Origin: Loripinus fragilis
Taxonomy: Eukaryota; Mollusca; Bivalvia; Lucinida; Lucinidae
Length of the DNA stretch: 64,000 bases
Direction of reading: 5' to 3'
Assembly (NCBI GenBank): GCA_964019695.1
Contig: OZ026524.1
Coordinates: forward strand, 67,606,223 to 67,670,222
Under the pieces are notes generated by a model. The model worked only from the letters and a program-made list of their open reading frames with translations, searched no databases and was not told the origin of the DNA. Shown piece by piece: positions 21,158 through 33,945 of this stretch; the first letter of the stretch is position 1; each line of letters starts with the position of its first letter. The translations under genes were made by a program, and so were the position numbers.

Positions 21158-22216
21158 CAGTGAGCCACTTTAGTTACGCACCATTTTTTCAGGGCCCACA
21201 TTTTTTGACAAAAATGCTGGAATCGAACGTTCTCTGTGATAATTCACTTATTGACATTTTATCTGTTTGATGACATCGAAAAAAATAGCGGAATCACTCA
21301 TGCGAATCGTTCTGCTACGTCAAAGACAATTTTGACAAGTTTGACAAAAATGCACGTGCAACCTGAACGTCTATATTTTCTTTTTGAGTGTTACGCTAGG
21401 CATTATCCATGGTGATCGTTGTGTTAGAAAAACACCTAAAACAATTATTTTATTCAAGAAAGACCCCCTTTTTCGGTCGTTGAATTAAGTAACATCATAA
21501 ATTTGTCAAGAAATACTCGTTTTGACGTCATATTAACGTCAGTTACAATAATCAAACAGGTTTTCCTTCGCAAATTGTTTTGTTATGAGTCACTTGTTGA
21601 CATAGAAGTATCAAAACAGTAAAACATCTTTTCATTGACACGTCTTATAGCCGTGGTAGTAGTGACGTCATCACTAACGTCAAACCCGTGACACCAATAA
21701 ATCCATTATTTTTTTTACGAAAATAAACGGCGGATACATGGTTGTTTAAAATGAAATTATAAAAGAAGTGTTTTGATAACTAGTTAAATCAGAATCATAC
21801 GAACTTTAAACTAACTTTGAAAATAGAACTAAAACAAACTTTTTCAAACCTTGGCCAGCTGGGAACCAAACTAGCATAACGTTTAAAAAATGATGAAGTT
21901 ATCAAGCACATTCCAGTCTTAGATATTGCCAAGAATAAATCGGCTCTTATCTCTGGCATAGCAGAAATTCGACCCTGAAAAAGTGCAATGTGATCTGAGT
22001 TTCGTTCGAAATAATGCAGTGTGAAATGCTGTTTTGAGGGTAGTGCCCTTCAAGATCCATTTTCTCATTCGTTCCTAACCTGATCACCATGAAATTTCAA
22101 TGGCTAATGCAAATATAGATGCGCTTTACGCTGGTAGTCTCAGAATAAAAATATTATATTTCTTTTCTGAGTAATTTTACATTTAATAGGTGGTGCGTAA
22201 CTAAAGTGGCTCACTG
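21158..22216. mobile_element. Tc1/mariner-like element, 1059 bp, non-autonomous or decayed
   Basis: Perfect 26 bp terminal inverted repeats start CAGTGAGCCACTTTAGTTAC (21158-21183) and end at 22216. A TA lies on each side (21156-21157 and 22217-22218), the target duplication of the Tc1/mariner superfamily, and the CAGTG start fits Tc1. No frame resembles a transposase. Confidence 0.88.
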
Positions 22217-22336
22217 TAAATAAATAAAAACTTTAGCATAGAGCGTGGACTAAGACAAGGTGGTTGTCTATCCACTCTATTATGTTTCGTTTATCTCAAT
22301 ATTTACTTAACGAACTAGGGCAAGTAGCATCTTGCT

Positions 22337-22735
<399 letters not shown>

Positions 22736-23990
22736 TTAATGCAAAAATGTTCGAATGAAATACTTTTCCTTTTCTTTTCGTTTCATTATGCTTTCTGTTT
22801 TCATTTGATAGAAAGGGAAAACAAAGTATTTAGGGTCCTGATCAGAGCAGTCTGCAATGTGTCCACTTACTAGTATTTTTCGTAATTCCGCATGCCTTAT
22901 ATGTTGATTATGGAGTGTTATGTGATTTCTCAAATTTACTGTTTCTCCAATGTATTGTTCATTGCAGCCTCTGCACTGTATCATATAGATAACATGTTTT
23001 GACTTACATGAAATATCATCATTCACTTTAAATAATTTGCCTTTAAAATTCGCTAAAGACCCTCCTGTTATGTATTTGCAGAGGCCACATCGGGGCTCAT
23101 TACATTTTGAAACTTTGTAATCCTCCTTTGGTTTATTGGTAAACCTAGCTTTGGTTAACAAGCGTTTTAAGTTCGCAGCCTGTCTTTTACTTTTGAGAAA
23201 AAACGTTTCCTCTAAAGATTTCGTGCAGTTCATGATTTCTCTTCAAAATGGATTTAAATTGTTTAATACTGGGGTAAATTTCCGGATTATTAGGGTTGAA
23301 CGTGGTTACATATGGTATCATATCTGACTCCTCTGATTTTTATGGTTGCTTAACAATGTACGCCTATCTAGAAAATGTACTTTTGTAATAGCATCTTCGA
23401 TAAGTTTTAACGGGTATTTACGTTTTGTTAAATATATTTTTAATTCGTTTAAACGGATGTTTAATGTAGTTTCTTCAGATATGATCATTTTGAGCCTTCT
23501 GGCTAAATTATAGGGGATACTGTTTCGAGTGTGTTTTGGGTGGCAGGATGTATATAAGAGGTATTGCTTTGAGTCTGTGGGTTTGTAGAAGATATCTGTT
23601 TGTATTTTCCCCTATCATTTATTTATAATCAGTGTATCTAAAAACGGAAGTTGTGACCTATTTTGTTCCATGGTATATTTTATGCTCGGATGTAGTTCAT
23701 TCAAGCACTGATGTAGGTTTTTCAGATCATCATCCGAGTGTGTAAAAAGAATGAAACAATATGATATATATATACAAGATAGTGCTTGAAAGGCCTCTCT
23801 TGGCGATCTTAGCTTTTTTCCAAAAGTTACACAATTTTGTGTTAGATATAATCCAAAACAAATATAAAAGTGTGGAATCCATAAATTGCTTTTGAAAATT
23901 TTAGTGTTATTGTATACAGGAACAAAAGATTCCAAAACCAAGAATCCTAACTCCAATTTAAACAAAGAGACTCTCATCTGAAATATAACT
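22736..23990 (-). pseudogene. Penelope-like retroelement: RT end plus GIY-YIG endonuclease, broken
   Basis: Read on the - strand. An RT-type stretch at 23977-23615 has THSDDDLKNLHQCLNELHPS and QLPFLDTLI, typical of the Penelope-like RT palm and thumb region. After a frame break, codons at about 23610-23290 give a linker (KPTDSKQYLLYTSCHPKHT, NSIPYNLARRLKMI). Next, 23233-22736 holds a CNEPRCGLC cysteine motif followed by a GIY-YIG-like core (VIYMIQCRGCNEQYIGET). The order RT then GIY-YIG is the hallmark of Penelope-like elements. The expected YxDD is not readable where it should be, and the 5' part is missing, so the copy is dead and 5' truncated. Confidence 0.82.
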
Positions 23991-24028
23991 CAGAAACCAC
24001 ACATGTTGGAATATCTAACATCAACAGT

Positions 24029-24329
24029 CATTCGCGGATCCAGAAATTTTTGCCCGATGGGGTCCAACTTAAAGCCGATAAATTTTGTTTTGTTGTTGAT
24101 GAGGGGAGAGAGAGGAGCCTAATACCGCTAAAAGCAGGGCCATCATCGACCAGCCAGCGAAACGCCATTTAATTTTGCTGGCGGGCCGATAATGGTCATC
24201 CATTGAATGCTGACTTTGTAGCTTTGTGATTTTCTTTGGATCTAGACCAGTGTTGCTAAAGAACCCTATAGCTTTGTGATTTTCCAGGGGGGATCTGAAC
24301 CCCATGTACCCCTTTAGGATCAGCGCATA
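24029..24329. mobile_element. MITE family I (GGATCC ends)
   Basis: Starts CATTCGCGGATCCAGAAATT and ends TTTAGGATCAGCGCATAA. The middle has CAGCGAAACGCCATTTAAT and CTGGCGGGCCGATAATGG, shared with 26168-26423. Confidence 0.65.
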
Positions 24330-24439
24330 AAAGGAACATAAAAAACAAAACTAAATGTAATAGAATCAGTCAATCAGAAGAGGCTAAACCCTTTTATTAT
24401 ATTACAGACTTACGCAATAAACCAAAAAACAACTACATC

Positions 24440-24870
24440 CCAAAACAAATCTCAGTTTGTACAAAAACATAGTAATTCCAAGTTCATTATATGGATGTGA
24501 ACCTGGTGTTCGATGACAGTGTATATACCAACAGAATTAATACATTTCATTTCCATCGCTGTAAGAAAATACAAGGTATAAATAAACAAACAAGATTTGC
24601 AATGTCCGAAAGCTTGACCGCGCTGATCAGACTGACAATTGAAATAGATAAACGCAAACTAAGCTTTTTGCACATCTGGCAAAACAAATTTTCCTAAAAC
24701 GAGTTTACAAATTATTTATGCAAAATTTCAGGCGGAACAGCTAGGCTTCATGCTCGATATACTAAGCTTCCTAAAAAAGTATGAGCTATTACAGCATCTG
24801 TACCAATTCATCCATAAACAAACTTTCCTTGCTAAAGGACAAAACAGAGGAAAAAGATTGCAAAATATTA
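24440..24870 (+). pseudogene. LINE reverse-transcriptase 3' fragment
   Basis: Frames at 24440-24700 and, after a shift, about 24710-24860 read SLYGCE, then HRCKKIQGINKQTRFAMSES, EIDKRKLSFLH and finally LGFMLDILSFLKKYELLQHL. This order (IYGCE, KKIQGL, EIDKRKLxFLH, GFIPDIxxIL) is the C-terminal end of RTs of invertebrate non-LTR retrotransposons as I know them. The rest of the element is absent, and frameshifts and stops are present. Confidence 0.7.
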
Positions 24871-25500
24871 TGTGCTAGGAAATGAAAACAAAATACTTCG
24901 TGACACTCTTAATTCTGATAATGGTTTTATAGTTTCAGACGTCTATCTGTCCTGATGATCATGAGAAATAAGGGAGGTTGGTACCATAAAACTAGTTTAA
25001 GCCCTCCTGTAAAATATTTTTACTGACTGTTCCAAGGCTGTGCTTCTTTTGTGGATCTCCTTTTTAGTATCTATGTTTCTTGTCTGTCATGTCTGTTCAT
25101 TGCAGCCTTGTGGCTACCTACTGGGAAAGGGATATCCTCTTTGCTCTCTTGTTTGTGATCTTTTCTTGTGTTTTTGTCACTTTTCCATGTGGTGTGGTAT
25201 ACTTGATGTATCAATTCCCGATATTTGCCTTCTTCCTTACTTTAAACCATACTAATATACAACCAGTTAAACATAAGTATTCAAAACGTTTTGTGACTTT
25301 TTCCTGTACAGTAACCAGTACTGGGTCGGGAGGGTTTATGGTGTCTATGTATTCTATGACGAGATCAAGCCGAAGGCTCAACCAAAAGTGGTTCTGGAGA
25401 AGCCAGGATCGAACCTGGGACCCCTGGTTTACAAGGCATTCATTGGTTATTACAGGTTATCACTTGCGTGTGTATACAGTTTGTAGTTAGCAAAGCGGTT
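24871..25500. repeat. Dispersed repeat with tRNA-like B box on the - strand
   Basis: Read on -, 25440-25390 has GGTCCCAGGTTCGATCCTGG, a perfect RNA polymerase III B box (GGTTCGATCC), preceded by GCCTTGTAAACCAGGGG like the 3' half of a tRNA. No A box is convincing. The + strand frame at 25040-25490 is hydrophobic but reads through this repeat. Confidence 0.5.
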
Positions 25501-26167
25501 TTAATGTACAAATCTGTATCACATGTCTGTGTTACAGCTAATCCATACAGAGATGCATACAAACCATTATGAAGTTTCTTCTAAACCTCTTGTCAAACTA
25601 TGAACTCACCATTCATATTCCGTGAAGGATTGTAAAGTTAACTAGCGAGCATAGAAAAGATCTTAATTTGCATTTCTTTAACTTATCACAAGGTGTTGAT
25701 ATGACAATGAAGTTTGGTTAGGCTAGGGGTAGGTTGATAACTCCATTGAATATTTGAGAAGCGATTTTGTTGGTAGTTTCCTCTCATCTTCTATGTTCAT
25801 AATCTTTTCACAATAGAACCTGGACAAATAGTTTCATTTCCAACAGGTTTCTTGTATGGTCGTATGTGAAGTACTTAATACACTTGTTTTGTAAACCAAT
25901 CACTGATTAAGATTGAAATGAAAATACATGAAATCAGCTCTAAGGCTCTTTCAAAGGTTAAGCGTCAACTTTCCAATCCAATTTGAATAGAATACTGGAA
26001 TATAATTAAGAAATGTGGAGATCTTTCATAATGGTTTGCATGGGTCTCTCCCTGGGTTCGCTGTCATTGTCTACAGCCTATCATAGTTGACCGCCTCGTG
26101 CCTATAACTATGAAATGTCCGAAAAAAAACGTGTAGGGAGGACTTGTGGAAATATCTGATCCCAGAG
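25501..26167. other. No gene seen
   Basis: AT-rich sequence without recognised elements. Confidence 0.4.
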
Positions 26168-26423
26168 CATGCGCGGATCCAGAGGGGGAACAGGGGGTCC
26201 GGGTTTAGGGTTTCTTAGTAATAATGGTCCTGATCCCCTCAAAATCACAAAGCTACGAAGCCAGCATTCAATGTTGAGCCATCATTGGCACGCCAGCAAA
26301 ACGCCATTTAAATGACGTTTCGCTGGCGGGCCGATGGTGGTCCGCTTATAGTGGTATTTGGATCCTCCCTCCATTAAAAGAAAAAAAAGTTGTCGGAGTT
26401 GGACCCCCTCTGATCCGCGCATG
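26168..26423. mobile_element. MITE family I (GGATCC ends), 256 bp
   Basis: Ends CATGCGCGGATCCAGAG and CTCTGATCCGCGCATG. The centre carries AAACGCCATTTAAATGACGTTT, an almost perfect palindrome, flanked by GCCAGC / GCTGGC. The stretch 26440-26500 repeats the sequence found just left of the element (ATAACKATGCAATGTCCGAA; compare 26105-26165), so a wider segment was duplicated around it. Confidence 0.75.
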
Positions 26424-26699
26424 GCCTCGTGCATATAACGATGCAATGTCCGAAAATAAAACGTGTAGGGGGGAATCGTGGAAATATCTGATCCCAGAGT
26501 ATTACCACTACTAGTACTAATCTATTCTCTGCATGCACTTAACATTACTACAGTTCCTGCTTGGGCGACCTATTACAGAAAGAGTAAGCCGACTTTGATA
26601 ACCTCATATCCAGTACAAAGCAATTAATGCTAATAGCTGCAATATTTATTAGCACGTGCATTGAAAAATACATGCAGATTAAAATGTAGGATTTGATAT

Positions 26700-26900
26700 G
26701 GTGACACATATGAGGCCCCCAGGGGGGTCTTTGCTCCCTTGCTCCCTGAAAATAATGCATCGATCTCCCCATCTCCCTGCAAATAATGTCCTCATCTCCC
26801 TAAAATTATTTGCCTTCGCTCCCCAAATCCCTAAAAATAGTTCAGCTTCTCCCCAAATCCCCAAAAATATAAGCAAATTCTCCCTAAAATGTATTTATCT
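26700..26900. repeat. CTCCCCAAATCCC low-complexity repeat
   Basis: Degenerate units of about 24-27 bp (CTCCCCAAATCCCTAAAAAT). The same repeat is at 27735-27865, and both stretches are bordered by CCCAGGGGG-type sequence next to CACATATGA. This suggests the borders of one 1.15 kb element. Confidence 0.65.
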
Positions 26901-27734
26901 TTCCGTAGAATTAACACTTAAAAACACATACTTAAAAACTATGAAGCTATATAAGAGCGCATGACTTAATATTTTGTCTTATACATTTAAAGAAAGGTCT
27001 ATGCCATGGAAAACATGACATATAAAAGCCATGGAATGCATGACATATAATGAATTTCAATGACATACACTATATTTGGCTCAAAGTATGAGGCCATCCT
27101 TAAAATTTTTTTGCTGTACCTGGTAGAGTAGGCTTGGAGGTTTAGAGACATACCATTCGGTTTTCTTTTTGGGAACAGGGGCTGATTTTTACCAACAGCT
27201 TAAACTAGAATTTTTTTAGATAATTTAGTGAAAGCATTTGACTAAAAAAGTGTTTTCTATAATTGCTTAATGGTGACTATACGCTTGTTTAACTTAAGTT
27301 AAATCAAGTAAGTATAAATGTGATAAGCATTCTTCCAAAAATCCTTTAAAAAGGGCTAAGTACCTAAAAAGATATTAACATAGCAGGTGTGTAGGTGGCC
27401 CCGTAACACTGTGTAGTCACACTGTTGCTGAGGGGGGGGGGGGTGGGTCCGGAAAAGTTTTTGCAAAAATGGTGTGATCTGGTGCAATCTGGAGCGCCCC
27501 AAAGTATGTTATGACCAACCTAAAAGTGAACAATTTTTAGGAAATAATCAACAAGAAAACTTTATTGTCATATTCCTCTCTCAGTTAAATCTAGATGAGC
27601 ATGCGAGTATGAAAATATAGACCCATAGAATCTACAAGGGGGTCTGGGTGGCTAGCCCCCCAAGAGCAGAAGAATTTTTTTAAAAATCAAACGAAATGGA
27701 GGCTTTTCCTTTTTAGTTTTTTTTTCACTTTTTG
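26901..27734. other. Interior between two CTCCCC repeats; no gene
   Basis: No long frame or family recognised. A guanine run of nine or more is near 27431. It may be the body of an element bounded by 26700 and 27870. Confidence 0.4.
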
Positions 27735-27870
27735 GCAAGGCTCCCTAAATCCCCAAAATTATTATATTGCTCCCTAGCTCCCCTAAAACAATTACCAGTG
27801 CTCCCCAGCACCCTGAAAATAAATAGCCATTCTCCCCAGATCCCCAAAGCCCCTGGGGGGCCACATATGA
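27735..27870. repeat. CTCCCCAAATCCC low-complexity repeat, second block
   Basis: Same orientation as 26700-26900 (CCCTAAATCCCCAAAATTAT, TGCTCCCCAGCACCCTGAAA), ending AAAGCCCCTGGGGGGCCACA. Confidence 0.65.
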
Positions 27871-28463
27871 AAACACCAAGTTTGACAGATGCAGTGAACG
27901 TATGTCAATACAGATTTTATTATCACAATTACAGGGTTTCCTGCTGACGTGAAACGTCATGGTAACGCTATAGTGGTTTAAAATACGTCAAATTGTTTTG
28001 CACGCCAGCTAGGTTTATTTATCAATTAATAGGAGCTAATCAGAGCCTCCATTATCTCATCCAGGCCAATATTGCTCTATGTTGGATATAGCTATGCTTC
28101 ACTTGTATTTAGCTCTGTTCCTAGCTGACAATTCAATGTTGATATTAATGTAAATCTCGAAAGAGCAGCTAAATAGAATAGATCCAAATATATCCATGTG
28201 AGCAATTTCAGTAACTGGCCACAGCAGATCGGACTGAGCCTCGTCCATCAAAAATGCTGTTACGCATGCCAATGGTTAGACTATGTTGACATGAATACGT
28301 ATGCCAATTTGATCAAAATATATCGTGTGGTTCATAAGTCATAAGCATTTTCACTAACTGGTAACAAACGGATGGACAGACAGACTCGCACGGTGATTAT
28401 AGTTCACACCTACGGGTCGTGAAACTTTAGCTCGGAGGCTTGGTCAACTTCTGTTTGTTGTGC
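27871..28463. other. No gene seen
   Basis: No recognised elements. GGACAGACAGACTCGC (28373-28388) resembles the terminal motif of the 160 bp repeat family at 3760. Confidence 0.4.
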
Positions 28464-31400
28464 ATACATGTACCCCGGCATCCAATTTAGGTTACCTTGC
28501 ATCCCCAATGGCCATTTTTTTATGGGTGCCAAATTGTTGATTGGGACCCCCTGAATGCGAAATGAAGCTGTCCTCCAAAAAGTTTTGGTATGGACTATGT
28601 GAAAATACATATGGTTTCCATGGCAACCCATAGCGGATTTGATAATGGGTGTATGCCTACAAAATTACTCATATCTCAGCTGTAACTGATCCTAGACTCT
28701 TAATACCAAATTAAAGCTACGATAAAGGCCTATTATCTCCTTGTTGCATATGCAAATTATTTAATTTGCATATTAATAAATATTTATGAAAACATTAAAA
28801 ATGTGATTCACGAATGGGGTTATACGTACAAGACCAATAATATATCAGCTGCTTTTAGTCGTAGATTACTTAAGCTTGTACTAAATTAAAGCTAAGACAT
28901 ATGCATTTTATTCCATGGTCAAATATGCATGTTATCATATTTGCATAATTTGCTTATTCGTGAATATTAATACAAACGCAGAAAAAGGGACAATCATTAA
29001 AAATATAAATAAGCTGATTTCATCCCAATGTTGTCATTGTTTCATGTTTTAATATAATCAATGTTACAATTTGACAATTCCATTCATCAAGTTGTCCTAT
29101 ATGAATATGATCTCATTGAATATTTATGAAAATACATGAAAAATGAAAAAGAGGTAAAAATCGTGCAAAAACTATAAGCCTTGGGGAGGGGTTGAGGTAC
29201 GATCTATCCTGCACTTCTAGGGCTTTTTGAATTCTTGCCAAATTGTTCATTAGGACCCTCAGAATGCGAAACGAAGTTCTCCCAAAACAAATTGGTATGG
29301 GCTATGTGAAAATGCATGGTTTCCTTCATGGCATCCCCTTATTATTCCTGAGATTGAGGGGTAGGCCTACAAATTCAATCATGTCTTCTAGGGTTCTACT
29401 TATCCTAGAGCAATAAAATTTGTGTCAAATTAAAGCTTATGTAAATGACTTTCTTCCTGTGGTCATATTTGTAAATCATCGAATTTGCATAGTTATGAAT
29501 ACATATTTCAGCGAATAAAAGACATCATCAAACCACCATTGTTGCAAGATCTTATATCATCAGTGATTCAATTTGAAAAGTTCTTTCATCCAATGGTCCT
29601 ATATGAAAATGATCTCATTTGCATAATCATGAAGATTAATGAAAACTTTAGTAATGAGAGAAAAAAATCTTAGAAAAATTAAGGGATGCACATATAAAAT
29701 TACCAATGGTTCACCTACCATGTGTTCTAGTGTATTAAACCTAGTGCCAATACAATGCTTAGACATTGTACTTTTATCATGAGGTATAATTTGAAAAAAA
29801 ATTAACATCAATGTTCATGAATTTTAATGAAAACCGAAGAAATGAATGAAAAATGCGGAAAAATCAGGGGTGCACTTCCAAAATTACATATATCTCAGTT
29901 GTTAAGTGCCCTATAGTGCCAACCCTGATTTTAAATGAATGCTTAAACACAGCATGTTTACCAAAATGATCCATTTGATAACACATCAAATTCAATTTTT
30001 TACTAATATTGATGAAAACATGAAAAATTAGAGAAAAATACAGGAAAATGAAGGGGGTATACCTACAACATGATTCATATCTTAACTTTCAATTGTCCTG
30101 TAGTAGCAACCTTGGTACCATAACAAACAGTATAATTCTAAGTTTTCTTTGAGAAAAGGAAAAATAATGTATAGCAGCTGAGATATGAGTAATTTCGCAG
30201 GTACACTGCTATCAATTTGAATACATTTTTTCTTGTATTTTTTTATTAATATTGATCTTATACAAATTATGTTAGTCTTATCTTCCCACTAGATAAAACT
30301 GTTGTGTATAGACTTAATTTAAGTAAATGTTCGCTACTCTAGGGCAATTAGCATCTAAGGTATTGGTAATTTTGAAGATATACCCCTTAATTTTTTTTTT
30401 GGCGGGTTTTCTCTTTATTCTTATGTTTATATTAGTTTTCATGAATATGTGAATGAGGCAACTGGCAAATATTACCATTGAGATAAAGGGCTGGGTCAAA
30501 GCAATAAGTTGGCACCATGCTTGCTACTTAAGGGCAATAAGCTGCTGAGATACGAGTAATTTTGAAAGTATATCCCCATAATTTTCAAGTATTTTTTTCT
30601 AAAAAAATGCTCATGGTTTCATCAATTTTCATGAATATTATAATATGTTCATTTTTAAATTTAATCATTTGTGAAGCATACTATTGACCGAGCAATAATT
30701 TAAAACCAGGTTTGGTACTCTAGGGCACTTAGCAATTGAGATATTATTATATTTGTAAGTACATCCCCTTGATTTTCCCGCGTTTTTTCGTTTATTTCGA
30801 CTGTTTTAATTAAAATTCTTAATTATTCATGATAATTATTTTTCATAGCTGACTTTAAGGTAAAAGTATCATGTCTAAGCATTGATTTGGCACCAAGTTT
30901 GATACACTAGAAAACATAGCAGCTGTGATATTGGTAATTTTATACGTACACCCCTAAATTTTTCTGAGATTTTATCTCTCATTTCTAAAGTTTTTTATTA
31001 ATGTTCATGAATATGGATATTAGATAATTTGCATTCCTAACTACCAAATAAAACTGTTTTGCCCAGGGATTAGTTTGGTAATATGTTTAGTAATCTAGGA
31101 TGATATGCTGTTGAGATATGAGTATTTTGTACGAATACCCCCATTCTTTATAGTCGCATAATGAGTTGCCAAGAAACCATGAACTTTCATATAACCAAAG
31201 AGCATTTATTTTGAAGGCAATATTTGTTTGCATTTAAGTGGTCCCATTGAACAAATTTACACCCATAATGAAACGTCCTATGTGTTCAATTTAGGTCTGA
31301 TTACTCCCTTTCATTCTATAGTTCACCAATGCTTTCCCTTATTATTAAGATTTCATTAATATTCATGAATATGCAAATGAAAAAATGTTATAAAGGACCA

Positions 31401-32570
31401 TGGGATGAAAGAACTTATCAAATTGTGTCACTGATTATATATAAAAAAAACTGGCAACAATGCTGGCTTGAAGATGTTCTTGGCTGAAATATATTTATTT
31501 ATGTTTTTTTATGATTTTTTTTTCATTTTTAAGGTTTTCAATATTATTCATAATATGCAAATTAGTAGATTAACATATCTGACCACAGACATGTGTGTAC
31601 GCTTTAATTTGACACCAATTTAGTGCTCTAGGATAAGAATATCCCTAGATATGATTGATTTTTAGACCTACACCACATTCTCGAAAATCAAACAAGGCCT
31701 TGCCATTGAAACCATGCATCTTCATACCAAAATATTTTAAGAAGAACTTCGTTTTCAATTTCGAGGGTCCTAATGAACAATTTGCCACGAATTTAAAAGG
31801 TCATATGTGTGCAGGATAGATCGTACCTCATCCTCTCCCCTAGGCTTATAGTTTTTACGTGATTTTCCCTCATTTTTTAAAGTTTTCATGTATATTCATG
31901 AATTTGCAAATGAGAGAATATACATATAGGATCACTGGATGAATGGACTTGTCAAATTGTAACATTGATTATATTAAAACATACAACAATGACAATATTG
32001 GGATGAAATCAGCCTATTTATATTTTTAATGATTTTCCCTTATTTTTAGTGTTTTTTTTATAGATATTTATGAATACGCAAATTATGCAAGTATGATAAC
32101 TTGCATATTTGTTCATGGAATGAAAGGCCTATGTATTAGCTTTAATTAAGGACAAATTTTAGCATGGCTACACGCAGCTGAGATATTATTGATCTTGTAC
32201 GTATACCCCCATTCGTGAATCACATTTTAATGTTTTCATTAATATTTATGACAATGCGAATTGAATAATTTGCATATGCAACAAGGGGATAATAGGCCTA
32301 TGTCTAAGATTTAATTTGGTATTAAGTTTAGTAGTCTATGATAAGTAACAGCTGAGATATGAGTACTTTTGTAGGCATATCCCCATTCTAAATCCACTAT
32401 GGGTTGCCATGGAAACCATGCATTTTCATATAGTCCTTGCCAAAAAATTTTGAGGAAAACTTCGTTTCAAATTCAGGGGGTCCCGATAAACAATTTGGCA
32501 CCCATGAAAAATTGTCCTGGGGGAGGGGGTGCAAGGTAACCTAAATTGGATGCCGGGTAAATGTATGAGG
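28464..32570. mobile_element. 4.1 kb imperfect palindrome (fold-back element) built of about 170 bp units
   Basis: The left arm starts CCCCGGCATCCAATTTAGGT near 28472 and the right arm ends with its inverse (ACCTAAATTGGATGCCGGG, 32539-32557). Matching pairs run inwards: 28547-28640 with 32390-32490; 28725-28745 with 32275-32300; 28985-29060 with 31960-32030; 29160-29400 with 31620-31860. Within the arms a unit containing ACTCATATCTCAGCTG, or in the right arm CAGCTGAGATATGAGTA, repeats about every 150-190 bp. The unit orientation flips between about 30060 and 30160, so the right half holds extra units. No protein frame is present. Confidence 0.85.
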
Positions 32571-32756
32571 AGCGAAGGCTCTGACGAAACTGTGGATGCC
32601 TATTCGTTGTGTACCAAAATCACATTAAATATGAAATGTATTTCATATGGTTCGTGGGGTTGGAAAAGGGACCAGGCGAGACTATAGTTTATAATCATTT
32701 GTAACTTTATTGTTCTACAGTACTTTAATATACATGTATAAATAACAGCACATAAA

Positions 32757-32985
32757 TGAGCCGTGACATGTGATTTCCAACAATGAAGCATTTTGATAAG
32801 TGTAGACTGTGCAGCCTCCCTTTTAAGCGTAAAAACTCCATATGCTGTTCAGTTAGAACCTTCACAGTCATAGAATATTCAAGCGACTAGCAAGGGCTCT
32901 GATCAGACTGCGCGTACGTGCTGGCTGATCTGAGCCTTTGCTGGTCGCACATACCACATTATTGGAAATCTCATGTTGCGGCTCA
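32757..32985. mobile_element. MITE family B
   Basis: Ends TGAGCCGTGACATGTGATTT and AAATCTCATGTTGCGGCTCA. Core CTGATCAGACTGCGCGTACG with its inverse arm GTGCTGGCTGATCTGAGC. Confidence 0.85.
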
Positions 32986-33049
32986 AATGTATTTTGATTA
33001 TTCAACGAACATAATTATTTTCACTGAAATCTGAATACCAGGCACCAAT

Positions 33050-33265
33050 GTTATAAAACTTGTTTCGTGCTTAACTCAACTGAGCTTGAAATTTCAACGG
33101 CTCACAAAAACTAAAATGCTGCAAAATAAAGTATTTGCTTACTTTACTTTCAGATATCATGCTCTTTAATGTTAAAATGTCAACAAGTGTTGACATTTTA
33201 ACATTAAAGAGCATGGTATCTAATACTCAGTTGAGTTGAGCACGAAACAAGTTTATAACCTTGAG
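33050..33265. mobile_element. Fold-back MITE family C
   Basis: Ends TTATAAAACTTGTTTCGTGC and GCACGAAACAAGTTTATAAC. An inner perfect palindrome-type pair ATGTTAAAATGTCAACA / TGTTGACATTTTAACAT lies at 33169-33206. Confidence 0.8.
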
Positions 33266-33426
33266 GCCAGCACAACTCTCGTTTTCCTACAACAGTTCTC
33301 ACTATTTGAAACATATGCGAAAATGGCGAGGAATTATCATGATTAATTAATGAGAGTATGGATGGACAATCATGCCACCACTTGGGCCATACTGACTTGT
33401 ACAGAAATGCTACGAACTTATCTCTT

Positions 33427-33787
33427 GAAACCACGCCTACTAAACGACCCAATGCTCAACATCTGGTTGAATATGAAAAACAACTGCTCTACGAAGAAAA
33501 TAAAAAATCGGGGAATGTCATGCAACAGCCTATGGATTCCTACGTTTGTGGTATAAATACGAGCTCAGAAAGTAATATTAACTTTTCGCGCGATAAACCC
33601 GTTCCTGTCGAATTCTGGTACTGTAACACCTATTTCATGCGAAAAGTAAATTTGACAATACGCGTGAACTTTCTGACCTCAAATTTATACCCCAAACGTA
33701 AGAATGCATAGGCTGTCGCATGATGGAGCAATTGTTTTTAATATTCAACCAGATATTAAGCATTGGATCGTTTGGTAGGCGTGGAAA
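33427..33787. mobile_element. Fold-back element, 361 bp
   Basis: Arms begin GAAACCACGCCTACTAAACG and end CGTTTGGTAGGCGTGGAAAT. Inner matches include CAACAGCCTATGGATTCCTA / GAATGCATAGGCTGTCGC and CGAGCTCAGAAAGT / ACTTTCTGACCTC. A 117-residue frame at 33358-33711 crosses the left arm and is not treated as a gene. Confidence 0.75.
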
Positions 33788-33945
33788 TCCTACCACAACT
33801 AAAAGTCAATAATTCGAAGCACTTGTATCCACTAATTAGAATTGGAATTCAGTTGGGATACATTGGATTGAGATAATACACCATATTTATGAGCTGCGTG
33901 TATATCTTTATGTACTACATCAAAGGTTTACTAGGCCAAGAAAAA

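Noticed and set aside
33358..33711. A 117-residue + strand frame.
   Set aside because: It runs across one arm and the loop of a fold-back element (33427-33787).
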